From the NCBI RefSeq assembly GCF_040207125.1, contig NZ_CP157940.1, positions 3,038,001 through 3,102,000 of the forward strand: a stretch of DNA of 64,000 bases, given 5' to 3'. Under the pieces are notes generated by a model. That model worked only from the letters and a program-made list of their open reading frames with translations, ran no database searches and was not told the DNA's origin. The DNA comes from Lacrimispora sp. BS-2. GTDB lineage: Bacteria > Bacillota > Clostridia > Lachnospirales > Lachnospiraceae. The translations under genes and the position numbers were made by a program. Positions 8,124 to 20,100 of this stretch are shown one piece after another; within the stretch, counting starts at the first letter, position 1, and each line of letters opens with the position of its first letter.

Positions 8124-8213
8124 CGCCCTCGTCCTGGTAAGATAAGGCGCTACTTTAAACAGTAAATTATTTTGCCAGCGGCTGGACTTCACCCAGCTTC
8201 CGGCTCTCTTGTT
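8110..8213 (-). ncRNA. Type I antitoxin antisense RNA (about 100 nt)
   Basis: A promoter of perfect consensus on the minus strand (TTGACA 8243-8248, 17-bp spacer, TATAAT 8220-8225) predicts a start near 8213. Transcription would run into the hairpin at 8156-8117 with its T5 tract, giving an RNA complementary to the 3-prime end of the toxin mRNA. This mirrors the bsrG/SR4 and txpA/RatA layouts of Bacillus subtilis. An open frame of 69 codons covers the same DNA but lacks a ribosome binding site and is better explained as this RNA. Confidence 0.75.
8117..8156. terminator. Bidirectional terminator shared by toxin mRNA and antisense RNA
   Basis: AAAGTAGCGCC (8117-8127) pairs perfectly with GGCGCTACTTT (8146-8156). 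T-rich sequence follows on both strands, CTTTAAAC on the plus strand and CTTTTTGTG on the minus strand. It can therefore end the toxin transcript and the antisense RNA. Confidence 0.85.
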
Positions 8214-8219
8214 AAGTAT

Positions 8220-8248
8220 ATTATACGCATAAAATATGCATCTGTCAA
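8220..8248 (-). promoter_or_regulatory. Consensus sigma-A promoter of the antisense RNA
   Basis: On the minus strand, TTGACA at 8243-8248, a spacer of exactly 17 bp and TATAAT at 8220-8225. Both hexamers match the consensus at all positions. Confidence 0.85.
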
Positions 8249-8364
8249 ATATAAAGAACAGCCCCAGCTGCATAATACAAACTCGTATTCACAACTTTAG
8301 CACAGCCATGTCAGCCTATAGAGAGCTTAGTATCAAAATATAGGAGTCCAAAAGTTCAATTCAG

Positions 8365-8520
8365 TCAAGCGGATATTCGCAACCCGCTTCGCTACTTGCT
8401 CGCAGCGTGCGCCGCTCTACCGAGTATAACCGAACAGTAGCTGTCGCTGCTTGTCAGGCGGAGCTCTTGCATCTTGTCGCGAAGCATCAAGATGATGATA
8501 CTCCACCTGACACAAGCAAG
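8365..8520. repeat. Highly structured dispersed repeat element
   Basis: A run of nested inverted repeats without coding content. Its left end (gtcaagcggatattcgcaac) is a diverged copy of the 46-bp repeat seen twice near 55.4 and 55.9 kb. Further right, TGTCAGGCGGAG pairs with CTCCACCTGACA (11 of 12), and inside it CATCTTG pairs with CAAGATG. The base composition is richer in GC than the surroundings. It looks like a REP/MITE-like intergenic element or a structured RNA; I do not recognise a named family. Confidence 0.6.
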
Positions 8521-8607
8521 TCCCCACTCACCACTTAATTATTTTCACATTTGAAACAGAGGGCTTACTTAATTTGGTTAAAATAGTACCATTTTAATAC
8601 CACAAGA

Positions 8608-8649
8608 CAAAAAAAGCCGAAACCCTTATAAACAAAGGGCTCGGCTTTT
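8608..8649 (-). terminator. tuf terminator
   Basis: On the minus strand, AAGCCGAGCCCTT pairs with AAGGGTTTCGGCTT around a short loop, followed by a run of T residues. It starts a few bases after the tuf stop codon. Confidence 0.9.
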
Positions 8650-8657
8650 AAATTTAA

Positions 8658-9851
8658 TTATTCAACGATAGTAGCAACTCTACCTGAGCCTACTGTACGG
8701 CCGCCTTCACGGATAGCGAAACGAAGACCCTGCTCCATAGCTACCGGATGAATCAGCTCTACAGACATTTCTACGTTATCGCCAGGCATACACATCTCTG
8801 TGCCTGCTGGTAAATCGCAAACGCCAGTAACGTCAGTTGTTCTGAAATAGAACTGAGGTCTGTAGTTGTTGAAGAAAGGAGTATGACGTCCACCTTCATC
8901 TTTTGTTAAAACGTAAACCTGAGCGGTAAACTTCTTGTGGCACTTTACGGAACCTGGTTTAACCAGACACTGTCCTCTTTCGATTTCAGTTCTCTGAACA
9001 CCACGAAGTAATGCACCGATGTTATCACCAGCCTGAGCTTCGTCAAGCAGCTTACGGAACATTTCGATACCGGTTACAACAACCTTACGTGTCTCTTCAT
9101 GAATACCAACGATTTCAACTTCATCAGATACGTGTAATGTACCACGCTCTACTCTACCAGTAGCAACGGTACCACGGCCTGTGATGGAGAAAACATCCTC
9201 AATTGGCATTAAGAATGGCTTATCTGTTTCACGTACAGGATCTGGAATCCACTCATCTACTGCAGCCATTAATTCAAGAATCTTGTCGCCCCAAGAGCTG
9301 GAAGGATCTTCAAGAGCCTTTAAAGCAGAACCCTGGATGATTGGTGTATCATCGCCTGGGAATTCATACTCGTTTAACAGTTCACGGATTTCCATGTCTA
9401 CTAATTCAAGTAATTCTGCATCGTCAACCATATCGCACTTGTTCATGAATACAACGATGTAAGGAACGCCTACCTGACGGGAAAGCAGGATGTGCTCTCT
9501 TGTCTGAGCCATAACACCATCGGTAGAAGCTACAACTAAGATAGCGCCATCCATCTGAGCAGCACCAGTGATCATGTTCTTAACGTAGTCAGCATGTCCT
9601 GGGCAGTCAACGTGTGCATAGTGTCTCTTCTCTGTCTCATACTCAACGTGAGAAGTAGAAATTGTGATACCACGCTCTCTCTCTTCCGGAGCCTTATCGA
9701 TATTCTCGAAAGCTACTGCCTGTCCAGTACCTAATCTTTCATGAAGAGTCTTTGTGATAGCAGCTGTTAAAGTAGTTTTACCGTGGTCAACGTGACCAAT
9801 GGTACCGATGTTACAATGGGTTTTGTTTCTTTCAAACTTAGCTTTAGCCAT
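8658..9851 (-). CDS. tuf: Elongation factor Tu
   Basis: EF-Tu of 397 aa, normal length. It delivers aminoacyl-tRNA to the ribosomal A site in the cytoplasm. G-domain motifs are GHVDHGKT (G1), the switch region RGITIS, DCPGH (G3), NKCD (G4) and SALK (G5), followed by the two beta-barrel domains ([24 protein letters not shown]). The ATG is preceded by AGGAGG. It is the last gene of the rpsL-rpsG-fusA-tuf group and also has its own promoter in the gap after fusA. Confidence 0.98.
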   Translation of the reverse strand: MAKAKFERNKTHCNIGTIGHVDHGKTTLTAAITKTLHERLGTGQAVAFENIDKAPEERERGITISTSHVEYETEKRHYAHVDCPGHADYVKNMITGAAQMDGAILVVASTDGVMAQTREHILLSRQVGVPYIVVFMNKCDMVDDAELLELVDMEIRELLNEYEFPGDDTPIIQGSALKALEDPSSSWGDKILELMAAVDEWIPDPVRETDKPFLMPIEDVFSITGRGTVATGRVERGTLHVSDEVEIVGIHEETRKVVVTGIEMFRKLLDEAQAGDNIGALLRGVQRTEIERGQCLVKPGSVKCHKKFTAQVYVLTKDEGGRHTPFFNNYRPQFYFRTTDVTGVCDLPAGTEMCMPGDNVEMSVELIHPVAMEQGLRFAIREGGRTVGSGRVATIVE

Positions 9852-9915
9852 TTTATAACGTCCTCCTTAATTTATGCTCTTTTTGAGCTTTCATTTTTAT
9901 GTTAGGCTGTTTTTT

Positions 9916-9944
9916 ATTATATGCTATTTGTGCACTATTTTCAA
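9916..9944 (-). promoter_or_regulatory. Internal promoter of tuf
   Basis: On the minus strand, TTGAAA (9939-9944), a 17-bp spacer and TATAAT (9916-9921) lie between fusA and tuf. An extra promoter would raise EF-Tu output above that of the upstream genes. Confidence 0.7.
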
Positions 9945-9958
9945 GCCTATTTGACGGA

Positions 9959-9984
9959 TTCCAGACAGTCATAGCCGTCTGGAA
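9959..9984 (-). promoter_or_regulatory. Hairpin between fusA and tuf
   Basis: TTCCAGACGG and CTGTCTGGAA form a stem-loop just after fusA. No U-tract follows, so it may act as a partial attenuator or mRNA processing/stability element. Confidence 0.45.
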
Positions 9985-10005
9985 CCCAGTGGAACCAGTT
10001 AGGAA

Positions 10006-12126
10006 TTATTTGCCCTTTTTCTCTGCAAGAACTTTTTCCTGTACGCTCTTCGGTACCTGCTCATATTTCTCAAAGAACATGGAGTAGTTACCGCGTCCCT
10101 GTGTTCTGGAACGTAAATCTGTGGAATAACCGAACATCTCTGCTAACGGAACATATGCTTTAACCATCTTTCCGCCGCCGATGTCTTCCATACCTTCGAT
10201 ACGGCCACGACGGGAGTTGATATCACCGATAACATCACCCATATAGTCCTCAGGCATGGTTACTTCCACCTTCATGATCGGCTCAAGAAGAATGGCGCCG
10301 CCCTTGTTCATCGCATCCTTAAACGCCATGGAACCGGCGATGTGGAATGCCATTTCACTGGAGTCTACCTCATGGTAGGAACCGTCGTATACGTTTGCCT
10401 TAACACCCAGTACCGGGAATCCGCCCAGAATACCGGACTTAGTAGCTTCCTCAATACCTTGGCCGACTGCCGGAATGTATTCCTTCGGAATCGCACCACC
10501 GACAACGGAAGACTCGAACTTAAAGGTCTCTTCGCCGTTAGGATCCATCGGCTCAAAGCGAACCTTACAGTGTCCGTACTGACCACGTCCACCAGACTGT
10601 TTCGCATACTTGCTGTCAACTTCAACAGATTTTGTAAATGTCTCCTTATAAGCAACCTGAGGAGCACCTACATTGGCTTCTACGTTGAACTCACGAAGCA
10701 GACGGTCTACGATGATCTCCAGATGAAGCTCTCCCATACCGGAAATGATAACCTGGCCAGTTTCCTGGTTGGTCTTTGCACGGAAGGTAGGATCTTCTTC
10801 TGCAAGCTTAGCTAAAGCTTCGCCCATCTTGCCCTGACCAGCTTTGGTCTTTGGCTCGATAGCAATATCGATAACCGGCTCTGGGAACTCCATGGATTCC
10901 AGGATAACCGGATGCTGATCGTCACAGATCGTATCACCTGTTGTTGTTACCTTAAAACCAACGGCAGCAGCAATATCACCGGAATAAACCTTGTCCAGCT
11001 CGGATCTCTTGTTGGCATGCATCTGAAGGATACGTCCAACACGCTCTTTCTTGCCCTTGGTTGCATTCAGCACATAGGAACCGGAATTCATAATACCGGA
11101 GTATACGCGGAAGAATGCCAGCTTTCCAACGAACGGGTCTGTCATGATCTTAAACGCCAGAGCTGAAAATGGCTCTTCATCAGAAGAATGACGCTCAATT
11201 TCATTGCCGTCCATGTCAACACCCTTAATAGAAGGAATGTCAGTAGGAGCAGGCATATATTCAAGAACTGCATCAAGGAGCTTCTGAACGCCCTTGTTTC
11301 TGTATGCGCTTCCGCAGCATACAGGAATAGCTGTGCAATTACAGGTTGCAGCTCTTAATGCTTTCTTTAATTCTTCTACGGAAGGCTCTTCCCCTTCCAG
11401 GTACATCATCATTAAGTCATCATCTAACTCGCAGATTTTCTCAATTAATTCACCACGGTAAAGCTCTGAGTCATCCTGCATATCCTCAGGGATATCAATG
11501 ATGGAAACGTCATCGCCCTTATCGCCGTTGAAGATATAAGCCTTCATTTCAAACAGATCGACGATTCCTTTGAATTCATCTTCTGCACCGATAGGCAGCT
11601 GAATGCAGATTGCATTCTTGCCCAAACGGGTTTTGATCTGTTCAACAGCGCCGTAGAAATTTGCACCCATGATATCCATCTTGTTGATGAATGCCATACG
11701 GGGTACGTTATAGGTATCAGCCTGACGCCATACGTTCTCGGACTGTGGTTCAACACCGCCCTTTGCACAGAATACGCCTACAGCGCCATCCAGTACACGT
11801 AAGGAACGCTCAACCTCTACAGTAAAGTCAACGTGTCCTGGAGTATCAATGATGTTGATACGATACTCAGGAGCACCCGGCTTCACCTGGCAGTTTTCAT
11901 GCATGGTCCAGTGGCAGGTTGTAGCAGCTGAAGTAATTGTAATACCTCTTTCCTGCTCCTGCTCCATCCAGTCCATGGTGGCAGTACCTTCATGAGTATC
12001 ACCAATTTTGTAGTTTACACCAGTATAATAGAGGATACGCTCAGTCAATGTGGTTTTACCTGCATCGATGTGGGCCATGATACCAATATTTCTGGTTCTT
12101 TCCAATGGATATTGTCTTCCAGCCAA
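10006..12126 (-). CDS. fusA: Elongation factor G
   Basis: EF-G of 706 aa, the translocation GTPase of protein synthesis, with normal length. GTPase motifs [17 protein letters not shown] and NKMD are visible in the first 150 residues, followed by the EF-G domains II to V (for example the domain IV stretch [15 protein letters not shown]). It starts 15 nt after rpsG ends, with GAGGAGG in front of the ATG, in the conserved str-operon order rpsL-rpsG-fusA-tuf. Nothing unusual is seen in the sequence. Confidence 0.98.
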   Translation of the reverse strand: MAGRQYPLERTRNIGIMAHIDAGKTTLTERILYYTGVNYKIGDTHEGTATMDWMEQEQERGITITSAATTCHWTMHENCQVKPGAPEYRINIIDTPGHVDFTVEVERSLRVLDGAVGVFCAKGGVEPQSENVWRQADTYNVPRMAFINKMDIMGANFYGAVEQIKTRLGKNAICIQLPIGAEDEFKGIVDLFEMKAYIFNGDKGDDVSIIDIPEDMQDDSELYRGELIEKICELDDDLMMMYLEGEEPSVEELKKALRAATCNCTAIPVCCGSAYRNKGVQKLLDAVLEYMPAPTDIPSIKGVDMDGNEIERHSSDEEPFSALAFKIMTDPFVGKLAFFRVYSGIMNSGSYVLNATKGKKERVGRILQMHANKRSELDKVYSGDIAAAVGFKVTTTGDTICDDQHPVILESMEFPEPVIDIAIEPKTKAGQGKMGEALAKLAEEDPTFRAKTNQETGQVIISGMGELHLEIIVDRLLREFNVEANVGAPQVAYKETFTKSVEVDSKYAKQSGGRGQYGHCKVRFEPMDPNGEETFKFESSVVGGAIPKEYIPAVGQGIEEATKSGILGGFPVLGVKANVYDGSYHEVDSSEMAFHIAGSMAFKDAMNKGGAILLEPIMKVEVTMPEDYMGDVIGDINSRRGRIEGMEDIGGGKMVKAYVPLAEMFGYSTDLRSRTQGRGNYSMFFEKYEQVPKSVQEKVLAEKKGK

Positions 12127-12141
12127 AGCTTTTTCCTCCTC

Positions 12142-12612
12142 TTAGAATCTATAATGAGAGAATGCCTTGTTTGCCTCAGCCATCTTGTGCATATCTTCTT
12201 TCTTCTTTACAGCAGCACCTGTGTTGTTGGCAGCATCCATCAGCTCATTAGCAAGTCTTTCTTCCTGAGTCTTTTCGCCTCTCTTACGAGAGTACAGAGT
12301 AATCCATCTTAAGGCTAATGTTTGTCTTCTCTCCGGTCTTACTTCAATCGGCACCTGATAGGTAGCTCCGCCGATACGTTTTGCCTTTACTTCAAGTACA
12401 GGCATAATGTTGTTCATCGCTTCTTCGAATACTTCAACGGCTGGTTTGCCGGTCTTTTCTTCCACACGGGCAAATGCACCGTATACGATCTTCTGAGCAA
12501 CACCTTTTTTACCATCATACATGATGTTGTTGATCAGCTTTGTAACAATCTTATTATTGTAAAGCGGATCTACTAATACGTCTCTTTTTTGAGTATGTCC
12601 TTTACGTGGCAC
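12142..12612 (-). CDS. rpsG: 30S ribosomal protein S7
   Basis: Protein of 156 aa, normal for S7, which nucleates assembly of the 30S head and contacts the 3-prime domain of 16S rRNA. Family features are the start [20 protein letters not shown], the [17 protein letters not shown] helix and the basic C-terminal [21 protein letters not shown] precedes the ATG. It lies between rpsL and fusA. The 179-bp gap to rpsL is longer than usual for this operon. Confidence 0.98.
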   Translation of the reverse strand: MPRKGHTQKRDVLVDPLYNNKIVTKLINNIMYDGKKGVAQKIVYGAFARVEEKTGKPAVEVFEEAMNNIMPVLEVKAKRIGGATYQVPIEVRPERRQTLALRWITLYSRKRGEKTQEERLANELMDAANNTGAAVKKKEDMHKMAEANKAFSHYRF

Positions 12613-12791
12613 GTTACTTCCCTCCTTAATATGGCCGTTCAGCCTTTACCGGCTAATCGGCTATTCATTAGATCCTAGGTACTCACAAACATTCAAGTTG
12701 CGTTCGCGCTCGGTTTCTATCTATATAATCCTGCAACCTACAGGTTCAATATCTAAAGTCCGGCACTAGAAATTTAAATGTGTGGTTCTAA

Positions 12792-13220
12792 TTATTTTTT
12801 CTCTTTAGGTCTCTTTGCACCATACTTGGAACGAGCCTGTCTTCTGTTAGCTACTCCTGCGGTATCCAGTGTACCTCTGACGATATGGTATCTGGTACCT
12901 GGTAAGTCTTTTACTCTACCGCCACGGATTAAAACAACGCTATGCTCCTGAAGGTTATGACCCTCACCTGGGATGTAACTTGTTACTTCGATACCGTTAG
13001 AAAGACGTACTCTGGCGATCTTTCTAAGAGCTGAGTTAGGTTTTTTAGGTGTAGCAGTCTTAACTGCCGTGCAGACGCCCCTCTTCTGTGGAGCAGAAAT
13101 ATCAGTTGCTTTCTTCTGTAAAGAGTTGTAACCCTTCTGCAGAGCTGGTGCCTGAGATTTCCTTGCGCTTGTCTGTCTACCCTTTCTTACTAACTGGTTA
13201 AATGTTGGCATTCCATTCAC
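12792..13220 (-). CDS. rpsL: 30S ribosomal protein S12
   Basis: Protein of 142 aa, the decoding-site protein S12. It starts [16 protein letters not shown] and contains [17 protein letters not shown] and [29 protein letters not shown]. The lysine of TPKKPNS is the classic site of streptomycin-resistance mutations, and here the susceptible-type lysine is present. An AGGAGGTG site precedes the start; translation could also begin at the internal MPTFNQL, the usual N-terminus of S12. First gene of the str operon with a consensus promoter upstream. Confidence 0.97.
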   Translation of the reverse strand: MNGMPTFNQLVRKGRQTSARKSQAPALQKGYNSLQKKATDISAPQKRGVCTAVKTATPKKPNSALRKIARVRLSNGIEVTSYIPGEGHNLQEHSVVLIRGGRVKDLPGTRYHIVRGTLDTAGVANRRQARSKYGAKRPKEKK

Positions 13221-13302
13221 CTCCTGTGATATTGTCTGTGGTTGCTGTTATCTTCAGCTTAATTTACGCACAAAAACATGACGCGTTAATGCACGCCTAA
13301 TT

Positions 13303-13331
13303 ATTATATACATTTTGTATTTTTCTGTCAA
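13303..13331 (-). promoter_or_regulatory. str operon (rpsL) promoter
   Basis: On the minus strand, TTGACA (13326-13331), 17-bp spacer, TATAAT (13303-13308): a full consensus sigma-A promoter about 80 bp upstream of rpsL. Confidence 0.85.
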
Positions 13332-13397
13332 GGTTTTTTTTAATATGTGCTGATAACTTATTAAAAAACATAATTCCATAAAAGCAAAGGCAATCAA

Positions 13398-13455
13398 TGG
13401 CTAAAGCCCAAAGATGTGATTTCCAAGAAAATTCCATCTCCGGGCTTTGCAATTT
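13398..13455 (-). terminator. Hairpin after rpoC
   Basis: AAAGCCCGGAGATG can pair with CATCTTTGGGCTTT just downstream of the rpoC stop. There is no clean U-tract, so termination efficiency is uncertain. It separates the rpoBC unit from the str operon, which has its own promoter. Confidence 0.55.
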
Positions 13456-13475
13456 ATGGGCTACCTCATTGCTTA

Positions 13476-16400
13476 TTATACCATCTCATTCTCGTCAATA
13501 TCCAGAACCTCTTCCGCCTCATTAAATTCATCTTCTGTCAGCCTGATCTCATCCTCATCCTCTGACAGATTGATCTCATCCTTTTCCTCGAAAGCAGAAT
13601 CTGTATTAAGTCCAATGGTGCGGTAACGTTTCATACCGGTACCTGCCGGAATCGGCTTACCGATGATTACGTTCTCCTTCAGACCAATTAAGTGGTCGAC
13701 CTTGCCGTTAATGGCAGCTTCGGTCAGAACCTTAGTGGTCTCCTGGAAGGAAGCGGCAGATAAGAAGGAATCTGTAGCCAGAGATGCTTTTGTAATACCA
13801 AGCATAACCTGCTTTCCTTCTGCCGGGTTCTTTCCTTCAGCAAGAAGTGATTCATTTAAATCATTGTAATCCAGAACATCCATAGAGGTTCCCGGAAGCA
13901 CATCACTGTCTCCGCTTTCCTCGATTTTGATCTTTTTAAGCATCTGTCTTACGATCATCTCAACGTGCTTGTCATTGATTTCAACACCCTGCAGGCGGTA
14001 TACACGCTGTACTTCCTGGATCATGTAATCCTGGACAGCACGAACGCCCTTGATCTTTAAGATATCGTGTGGGTTCACACTACCTTCTGTCAGCTCATCA
14101 CCGGCCTCCAGCACCTGGCCATCCTGAACCTTGATTCTGGATCCGTAAGGGATCAGATAGGTCTTGGAGTTGCCTGTTTCGTTCTCCGTCACAATGATCT
14201 CACGCTTTTTCTTAGTATCCTTAATGGCCACTACGCCGCCGAACTCTGCAATGATTGCAAGACCCTTTGGCTTACGTGCCTCAAAAAGCTCCTCAACACG
14301 GGGAAGACCCTGTGTGATATCGCCGCCGGCAACACCGCCGGTATGGAAGGTACGCATGGTCAGCTGGGTACCGGGCTCACCGATGGACTGGGCAGCGATG
14401 ATGCCGACTGCTTCGCCTACCTGAACCGGCTGTCCGGTGGCCATGTTGGCACCGTAACATTTTGCACAAACACCCAGATGGGATTTACAGGTCAATACGG
14501 TACGGATCTTTACGGAATCACGGCCAAGCTTCCCTAACACGTTCATGACCGCAGCCGCACGCTTCGGTGTACACATGTGGTTCGCCTTTACGATAACTTC
14601 TCCGGTATCCGGATCAACAATGGTTTCCGCAATGAACCGTCCTGTGAGACGCTCCTGCAGGCCCTCAATGGTTTCCTGGCCATCTGTAAATGCCTTAATT
14701 TCCATAAACGGTGTATCCTTGCCTTCGCAGCAGTCGATCTCACGGATAATCATATCCTGGGAAACGTCTACCAGACGTCTGGTCAAATAACCGGAGTCAG
14801 CGGTACGCAGAGCCGTATCGGAAAGTCCTTTACGTGCACCGTGAGCGGAGATAAAGTACTCCAATACGTCAAGACCTTCACGGAAGTTGGACTTGATAGG
14901 AAGTTCAATGGTGTGGCCAGTTGTATCGGCCATAAGTCCACGCATACCTGCCAGCTGTTTGATCTGCTTATCGGAACCACGGGCTCCGGAATCGGCCATC
15001 ATGTAGATGTTGTTGTACTTATCAAGCCCGGTCAGCAGGTCATGGGTCAACTGGTCATCAGTAACTTTCCATGTGTCAATAACTTCTTTATAACGCTCTT
15101 CCTCCGTAATAAGTCCGCGGCGGAAGTTCTTTGCAATCTGGTCAACCGTTGCCTGCGCGTCAGCAATCAGCTTCGGTTTGCTCTCCGGCACTGTCATGTC
15201 GGAAATGGAAACAGTCATAGCAGCTCTGGTAGAGTACTTATAACCGATAGCCTTAATGTCATCCAGGGTTTCCGCAGTCTGAACTGCACCATGAACGTTA
15301 ATGACCTTTTCAAGGATCTGCTTTAACTGCTTCTTTCCTACATGGAAATCAACTTCCATCAAAAGCTCGTTGCCTGGAACAGACCGGTCAACAAAGCCAA
15401 GATCCTGAGGAACGATCTCATTGAAAATGAAACGGCCTACAGTTGATTCTACTGCTCCGGTTTTTACGGTTCCATCAGCCATTTTTTTGCTCACTCTGGC
15501 CTTAATTCTGGAATGAAGGGTAACTGCCTGATTTTCATAGGCAAGAATCGCTTCATTCACGCTCTTAAATACCATTCCCTCGCCCTTGGCTCCCGGTCTT
15601 TCCTGGGTCAGGTAGTAAATTCCCAGAACCATATCCTGAGAAGGAACTGCCACAGGGCCGCCGTCTGAGGGCTTTAATAAGTTGTTAGGTGATAACAGAA
15701 GGAAACGGCATTCTGCCTGGGCTTCCACGGAAAGAGGCAGATGGACCGCCATCTGGTCACCGTCAAAGTCAGCGTTGAACGCGGTACAAACCAGAGGGTG
15801 AAGCTTAATGGCTTTACCTTCTACCAGAATCGGCTCAAATGCCTGGATACCAAGTCTGTGAAGGGTAGGCGCACGGTTTAACATAACCGGATGTTCCTTG
15901 ATTACATCTTCCAGCACATCCCAGACCTCTGTCTGAAGACGTTCCACCATCTTTTTTGCATTCTTTATATTGTGAGCGGTTCCGTTGGAAACCAGCTCTT
16001 TCATAACAAAAGGCTTGAACAGCTCGATTGCCATTTCTTTTGGCAGACCGCACTGGTAAATCTTAAGTTCCGGTCCTACTACGATAACGGAACGGCCGGA
16101 ATAGTCCACACGCTTTCCTAAAAGGTTCTGACGGAAACGGCCCTGTTTACCCTTTAACATATCGGAAAGGGACTTTAAGGCACGGTTTCCTGGTCCTGTT
16201 ACCGGTCTTCCTCTTCTGCCGTTGTCAATGAGGGCATCTACCGCTTCCTGAAGCATACGCTTTTCGTTGCGGACAATGATATCCGGAGCGCCTAACTCCA
16301 AAAGACGCGCAAGACGGTTGTTACGGTTTATGATCCTTCTGTATAAATCATTTAAGTCAGAAGTTGCAAAACGGCCGCCGTCAAGCTGTACCATAGGACG

Positions 16401-17135
16401 GATATCCGGCGGAATTACCGGAACAACAGTCATGATCATCCACTCAGGCAAGTTGCCGGAATTGCGGAATGCCTCCACAACCTCCAGCCTCTTGATAATT
16501 CTCGCACGTTTCTGCCCGGTAGCTTCCTTTAACCCTTTCTTTAACTCCTCAGAGTCCTTTTCAAGGTCAATGGAATGTAAAAGCTCCAGAATAGCTTCTG
16601 CTCCCATACCTACACGGAAAGCGCCGTAGCCATATTTTTCTATTTCTTCCCGGTATTCTTTTTCCGATAAGACCTGCTTATACTGCAGTCCTGTATTCCC
16701 GGCATCAAGCACCACATAAGATGCGAAATAAAGCACCTTTTCCAGGGTTCTTGGAGAAATGTCCAGGATCAGGCCCATTCGGCTGGGGATCCCTTTAAAA
16801 TACCAGATATGAGAAACAGGAGCTGCAAGCTGGATATGGCCCATGCGCTCTCTGCGGACACTGGCCTTGGTTACTTCAACGCCGCATCGGTCACAGATAA
16901 CGCCTTTGTACCGGATTTTCTTATATTTACCACAATGGCATTCCCAGTCCTTGCTGGGTCCGAAGATCCGTTCACAGAACAAACCGTCTTTTTCCGGCTT
17001 TAAGGTCCTGTAGTTGATTGTCTCAGGCTTTTTTACCTCACCATGGGACCATTCCAGAATCTTCTCCGGAGATGCCAAACCGATCTTTATGGCATCAAAT
17101 GTCATTGGGTGGTAAGTTTCATTATTTTCAGGCAT
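13476..17135 (-). CDS. rpoC: RNA polymerase beta-prime subunit
   Basis: Subunit of 1219 aa carrying the catalytic centre. The N-terminal zinc site is [20 protein letters not shown], the magnesium-binding NADFDGDQM motif is intact, and the second zinc site includes [13 protein letters not shown]. The C-terminus ends in a strongly acidic tail ([20 protein letters not shown] and on). AAGGGAGAACCGCTC precedes the ATG. It follows rpoB with an 18-nt gap in one transcription unit. Confidence 0.98.
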   Translation of the reverse strand: MPENNETYHPMTFDAIKIGLASPEKILEWSHGEVKKPETINYRTLKPEKDGLFCERIFGPSKDWECHCGKYKKIRYKGVICDRCGVEVTKASVRRERMGHIQLAAPVSHIWYFKGIPSRMGLILDISPRTLEKVLYFASYVVLDAGNTGLQYKQVLSEKEYREEIEKYGYGAFRVGMGAEAILELLHSIDLEKDSEELKKGLKEATGQKRARIIKRLEVVEAFRNSGNLPEWMIMTVVPVIPPDIRPMVQLDGGRFATSDLNDLYRRIINRNNRLARLLELGAPDIIVRNEKRMLQEAVDALIDNGRRGRPVTGPGNRALKSLSDMLKGKQGRFRQNLLGKRVDYSGRSVIVVGPELKIYQCGLPKEMAIELFKPFVMKELVSNGTAHNIKNAKKMVERLQTEVWDVLEDVIKEHPVMLNRAPTLHRLGIQAFEPILVEGKAIKLHPLVCTAFNADFDGDQMAVHLPLSVEAQAECRFLLLSPNNLLKPSDGGPVAVPSQDMVLGIYYLTQERPGAKGEGMVFKSVNEAILAYENQAVTLHSRIKARVSKKMADGTVKTGAVESTVGRFIFNEIVPQDLGFVDRSVPGNELLMEVDFHVGKKQLKQILEKVINVHGAVQTAETLDDIKAIGYKYSTRAAMTVSISDMTVPESKPKLIADAQATVDQIAKNFRRGLITEEERYKEVIDTWKVTDDQLTHDLLTGLDKYNNIYMMADSGARGSDKQIKQLAGMRGLMADTTGHTIELPIKSNFREGLDVLEYFISAHGARKGLSDTALRTADSGYLTRRLVDVSQDMIIREIDCCEGKDTPFMEIKAFTDGQETIEGLQERLTGRFIAETIVDPDTGEVIVKANHMCTPKRAAAVMNVLGKLGRDSVKIRTVLTCKSHLGVCAKCYGANMATGQPVQVGEAVGIIAAQSIGEPGTQLTMRTFHTGGVAGGDITQGLPRVEELFEARKPKGLAIIAEFGGVVAIKDTKKKREIIVTENETGNSKTYLIPYGSRIKVQDGQVLEAGDELTEGSVNPHDILKIKGVRAVQDYMIQEVQRVYRLQGVEINDKHVEMIVRQMLKKIKIEESGDSDVLPGTSMDVLDYNDLNESLLAEGKNPAEGKQVMLGITKASLATDSFLSAASFQETTKVLTEAAINGKVDHLIGLKENVIIGKPIPAGTGMKRYRTIGLNTDSAFEEKDEINLSEDEDEIRLTEDEFNEAEEVLDIDENEMV

Positions 17136-17153
17136 GAGCGGTTCTCCCTTCTA

Positions 17154-20100
17154 TTATTCTTCGTCTGAATCTTCAAATTCTGCGTCATCGAACTCCTCAA
17201 AAGAATCGTCGATACCGTCTGCTTCTACATCTTCTACTTCCTCTACTTCCTCTACTTCCTCTTCTTCCACAGCTACCAGCTCTGCATCCTTAAATTCCTG
17301 CTTCTGGTAACCGTAGCTGCCAAAGGATTCTTCATCCCGGTAGCGTCTGTCACCTTCAATGATGGACCTTAAATCAGTTTCTTCATATTCGGTGCTTTCT
17401 GCAATCTGAACCTCTGTATTGTCGTCACGCAGCACTCTTACATCCAGTGCCAGAGACTGAAGTTCTTTTAACAATACCTTAAAGGATTCCGGAATTCCCG
17501 GCTCAGGAATATTATCACCCTTGATAATGGCCTCGTAGGTCTTCACACGTCCTACCACGTCATCGGATTTCACGGTCATGATTTCCTGCAGCGTGTAGGA
17601 AGCGCCATAAGCCTCCAGAGCCCAAACCTCCATCTCTCCGAAACGCTGGCCGCCGAACTGGGCTTTACCGCCGAGAGGCTGCTGGGTAACCAGAGAGTAT
17701 GGTCCTGTGGAACGGGCATGGATCTTATCATCAACCAGATGGTGAAGCTTCAGATAATGCATGTGGCCGATGGTAACCGGGCTGTCAAAATACTCGCCGG
17801 TACGTCCGTCACGGAGGCGGACCTTACCGTCACGGTTCAAGGGAACGCCCTTCCACAATTCCTTGTGATCCAGATGATCGCCCAGATAATCGATAACTTC
17901 AGGCTTTAAGGTTTCTTTATATTTTTCCTGGAAATCCTCCCACTCCATGTTTACATAGTCGTTGGCTACATCCAGGGTATCCATAATGTCGATTTCGTTT
18001 GCACCGTCAAATACCGGGGTAGATACGTTAAATCCAAGAGCCCTTGCTGCAAGGCTTAAATGGATCTCAAGCACCTGCCCGATGTTCATACGTGACGGCA
18101 CGCCCAGAGGGTTTAATACGATATCAAGAGGGCGGCCATTAGGAAGGAACGGCATATCTTCTACAGGAAGCACGCGGGAAACAACACCCTTGTTTCCGTG
18201 ACGGCCCGCCATCTTATCACCTACAGAGATTTTTCTCTTCTGGGCAATGTAAATGCGGACAGTCTGGTTCACACCTGGAGAAAGCTCGTCACCATTTTCT
18301 CTTGTAAATACTTTTGCATCCACGATAATACCGTAGGCACCGTGAGGAACCTTTAAAGAGGTATCGCGGACTTCTCTTGCCTTCTCACCGAAGATGGCAC
18401 GTAACAGCCGCTCTTCTGCGGTCAGCTCAGTCTCTCCCTTGGGAGTAACCTTTCCAACCAGAATATCACCGGCACGAACTTCCGCACCGATTCTTATGAT
18501 TCCTCTCTCATCAAGATCCTTTAAGGCATCCTCGCCCACGCCAGGAACATCCCTTGTGATCTCTTCCGGTCCTAACTTGGTATCACGGGCTTCCGCCTCA
18601 TATTCTTCGATATGGACAGAGGTATAAACATCCTCCTGTACCAGCTTCTCACTTAAGAGAACCGCATCCTCGTAGTTATAACCTTCCCAGGTCATGAATC
18701 CGATCAGCGGGTTCTTACCGAGAGCGATCTCACCGTTCTGAGTGGATGGGCCGTCTGCAATAACTTCTCCCTTTTCCACATGGTTGTTCTTAAATACGAT
18801 CGGCTTCTGGTTATAACAGTTAGACTGGTTGCTTCTCTTAAATTTGGTCAGACGGTAAACATCTTTTCCGCCGTCGGAATCTCTCTTAATGATAATTTCA
18901 TTGGAAGCAGAACGCTCCACAACGCCGGAATTCTTGGCAACAACACAAACACCGGAGTCTACGGCTGCCTTGGATTCCATACCGGTTCCTACCACAGGAG
19001 TCTCTGTTGTCAAGAGCGGCACGGCCTGACGCTGCATGTTGGATCCCATGAGGGCACGGTTGGCATCGTCGTTCTCAAGGAAAGGAATCATGGCAGTTGC
19101 AACGGAAAATACCATCTTCGGAGAAACGTCCATAAGGTCGATGTTTTTCCTCTGGAATTCGGAGGTTTCTTCACGGAAACGTCCGGAAATATTCTTATGG
19201 ATGAAATGGCCTTCGTCATCAAGAGGCTCATTCGCCTGTGCAACCACGAAATTATCTTCTTCGTCAGCAGTCAGGTAAACAACTTCATCAGTAACCACCG
19301 GATTCTGGGCATTGGTCTTATCTACCACCCGGTAAGGAGCTTCTACAAATCCGTACTGATTTACTCTCGCGTAAGTTGCAAGGGAGTTGATCAGACCGAT
19401 GTTAGGACCTTCCGGTGTCTCAATCGGGCACATACGTCCATAATGGGTATAGTGAACGTCTCGGACCTCAAATCCGGCACGATCTCTGGAAAGACCGCCA
19501 GGTCCCAATGCGGATAAACGTCTCTTATGGGTCAGCTCTGCCAGCGGGTTATTCTGATCCATGAACTGTGACAGCTGGGAACTTCCAAAGAATTCCTTTA
19601 CTGCTGCAGTAACAGGCTTGATATTGATCAGGGATTGAGGTGTGATGCCATCCATATCCTGTGTTGTCATACGTTCCCTGACCACACGTTCCATTCTGGA
19701 AAGACCGATGCGGTACTGGTTCTGCAAAAGCTCGCCAACAGCACGGATTCTACGGTTTCCCAAATGGTCGATATCATCGGCCGCTCCCACTTCTTCTTCC
19801 AGGTGCATGTTGTAATTGATGGAAGCCAGAATATCTTCCTTTGTAATATGCTTTGGAATCAGTTCATTTATATTTCTGTGAAGGGCTTTCTTAAGGGTTT
19901 CTTCATCCTCGCTGCCAGCTTCTGCCAGGATTTTTTCAAGTGCAGGATAGAATACTAACTCTGTAATACCCGCTTCCTTTGGATCAAAATTCACAAAAGA
20001 AGCCAGATCAACCATTAAGTTAGAAAGAACTTTTTGCTTGCGCTCCACTCCTTCCAGCCAGACAAAAGGAACAGCCGCATTCTGAATATCGGTTGCAAGC

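Noticed and set aside
8064..8273. 69-codon minus-strand frame over the toxin gene
   Set aside because: It has no ribosome binding site and coincides with the predicted antisense RNA, its promoter and terminator.
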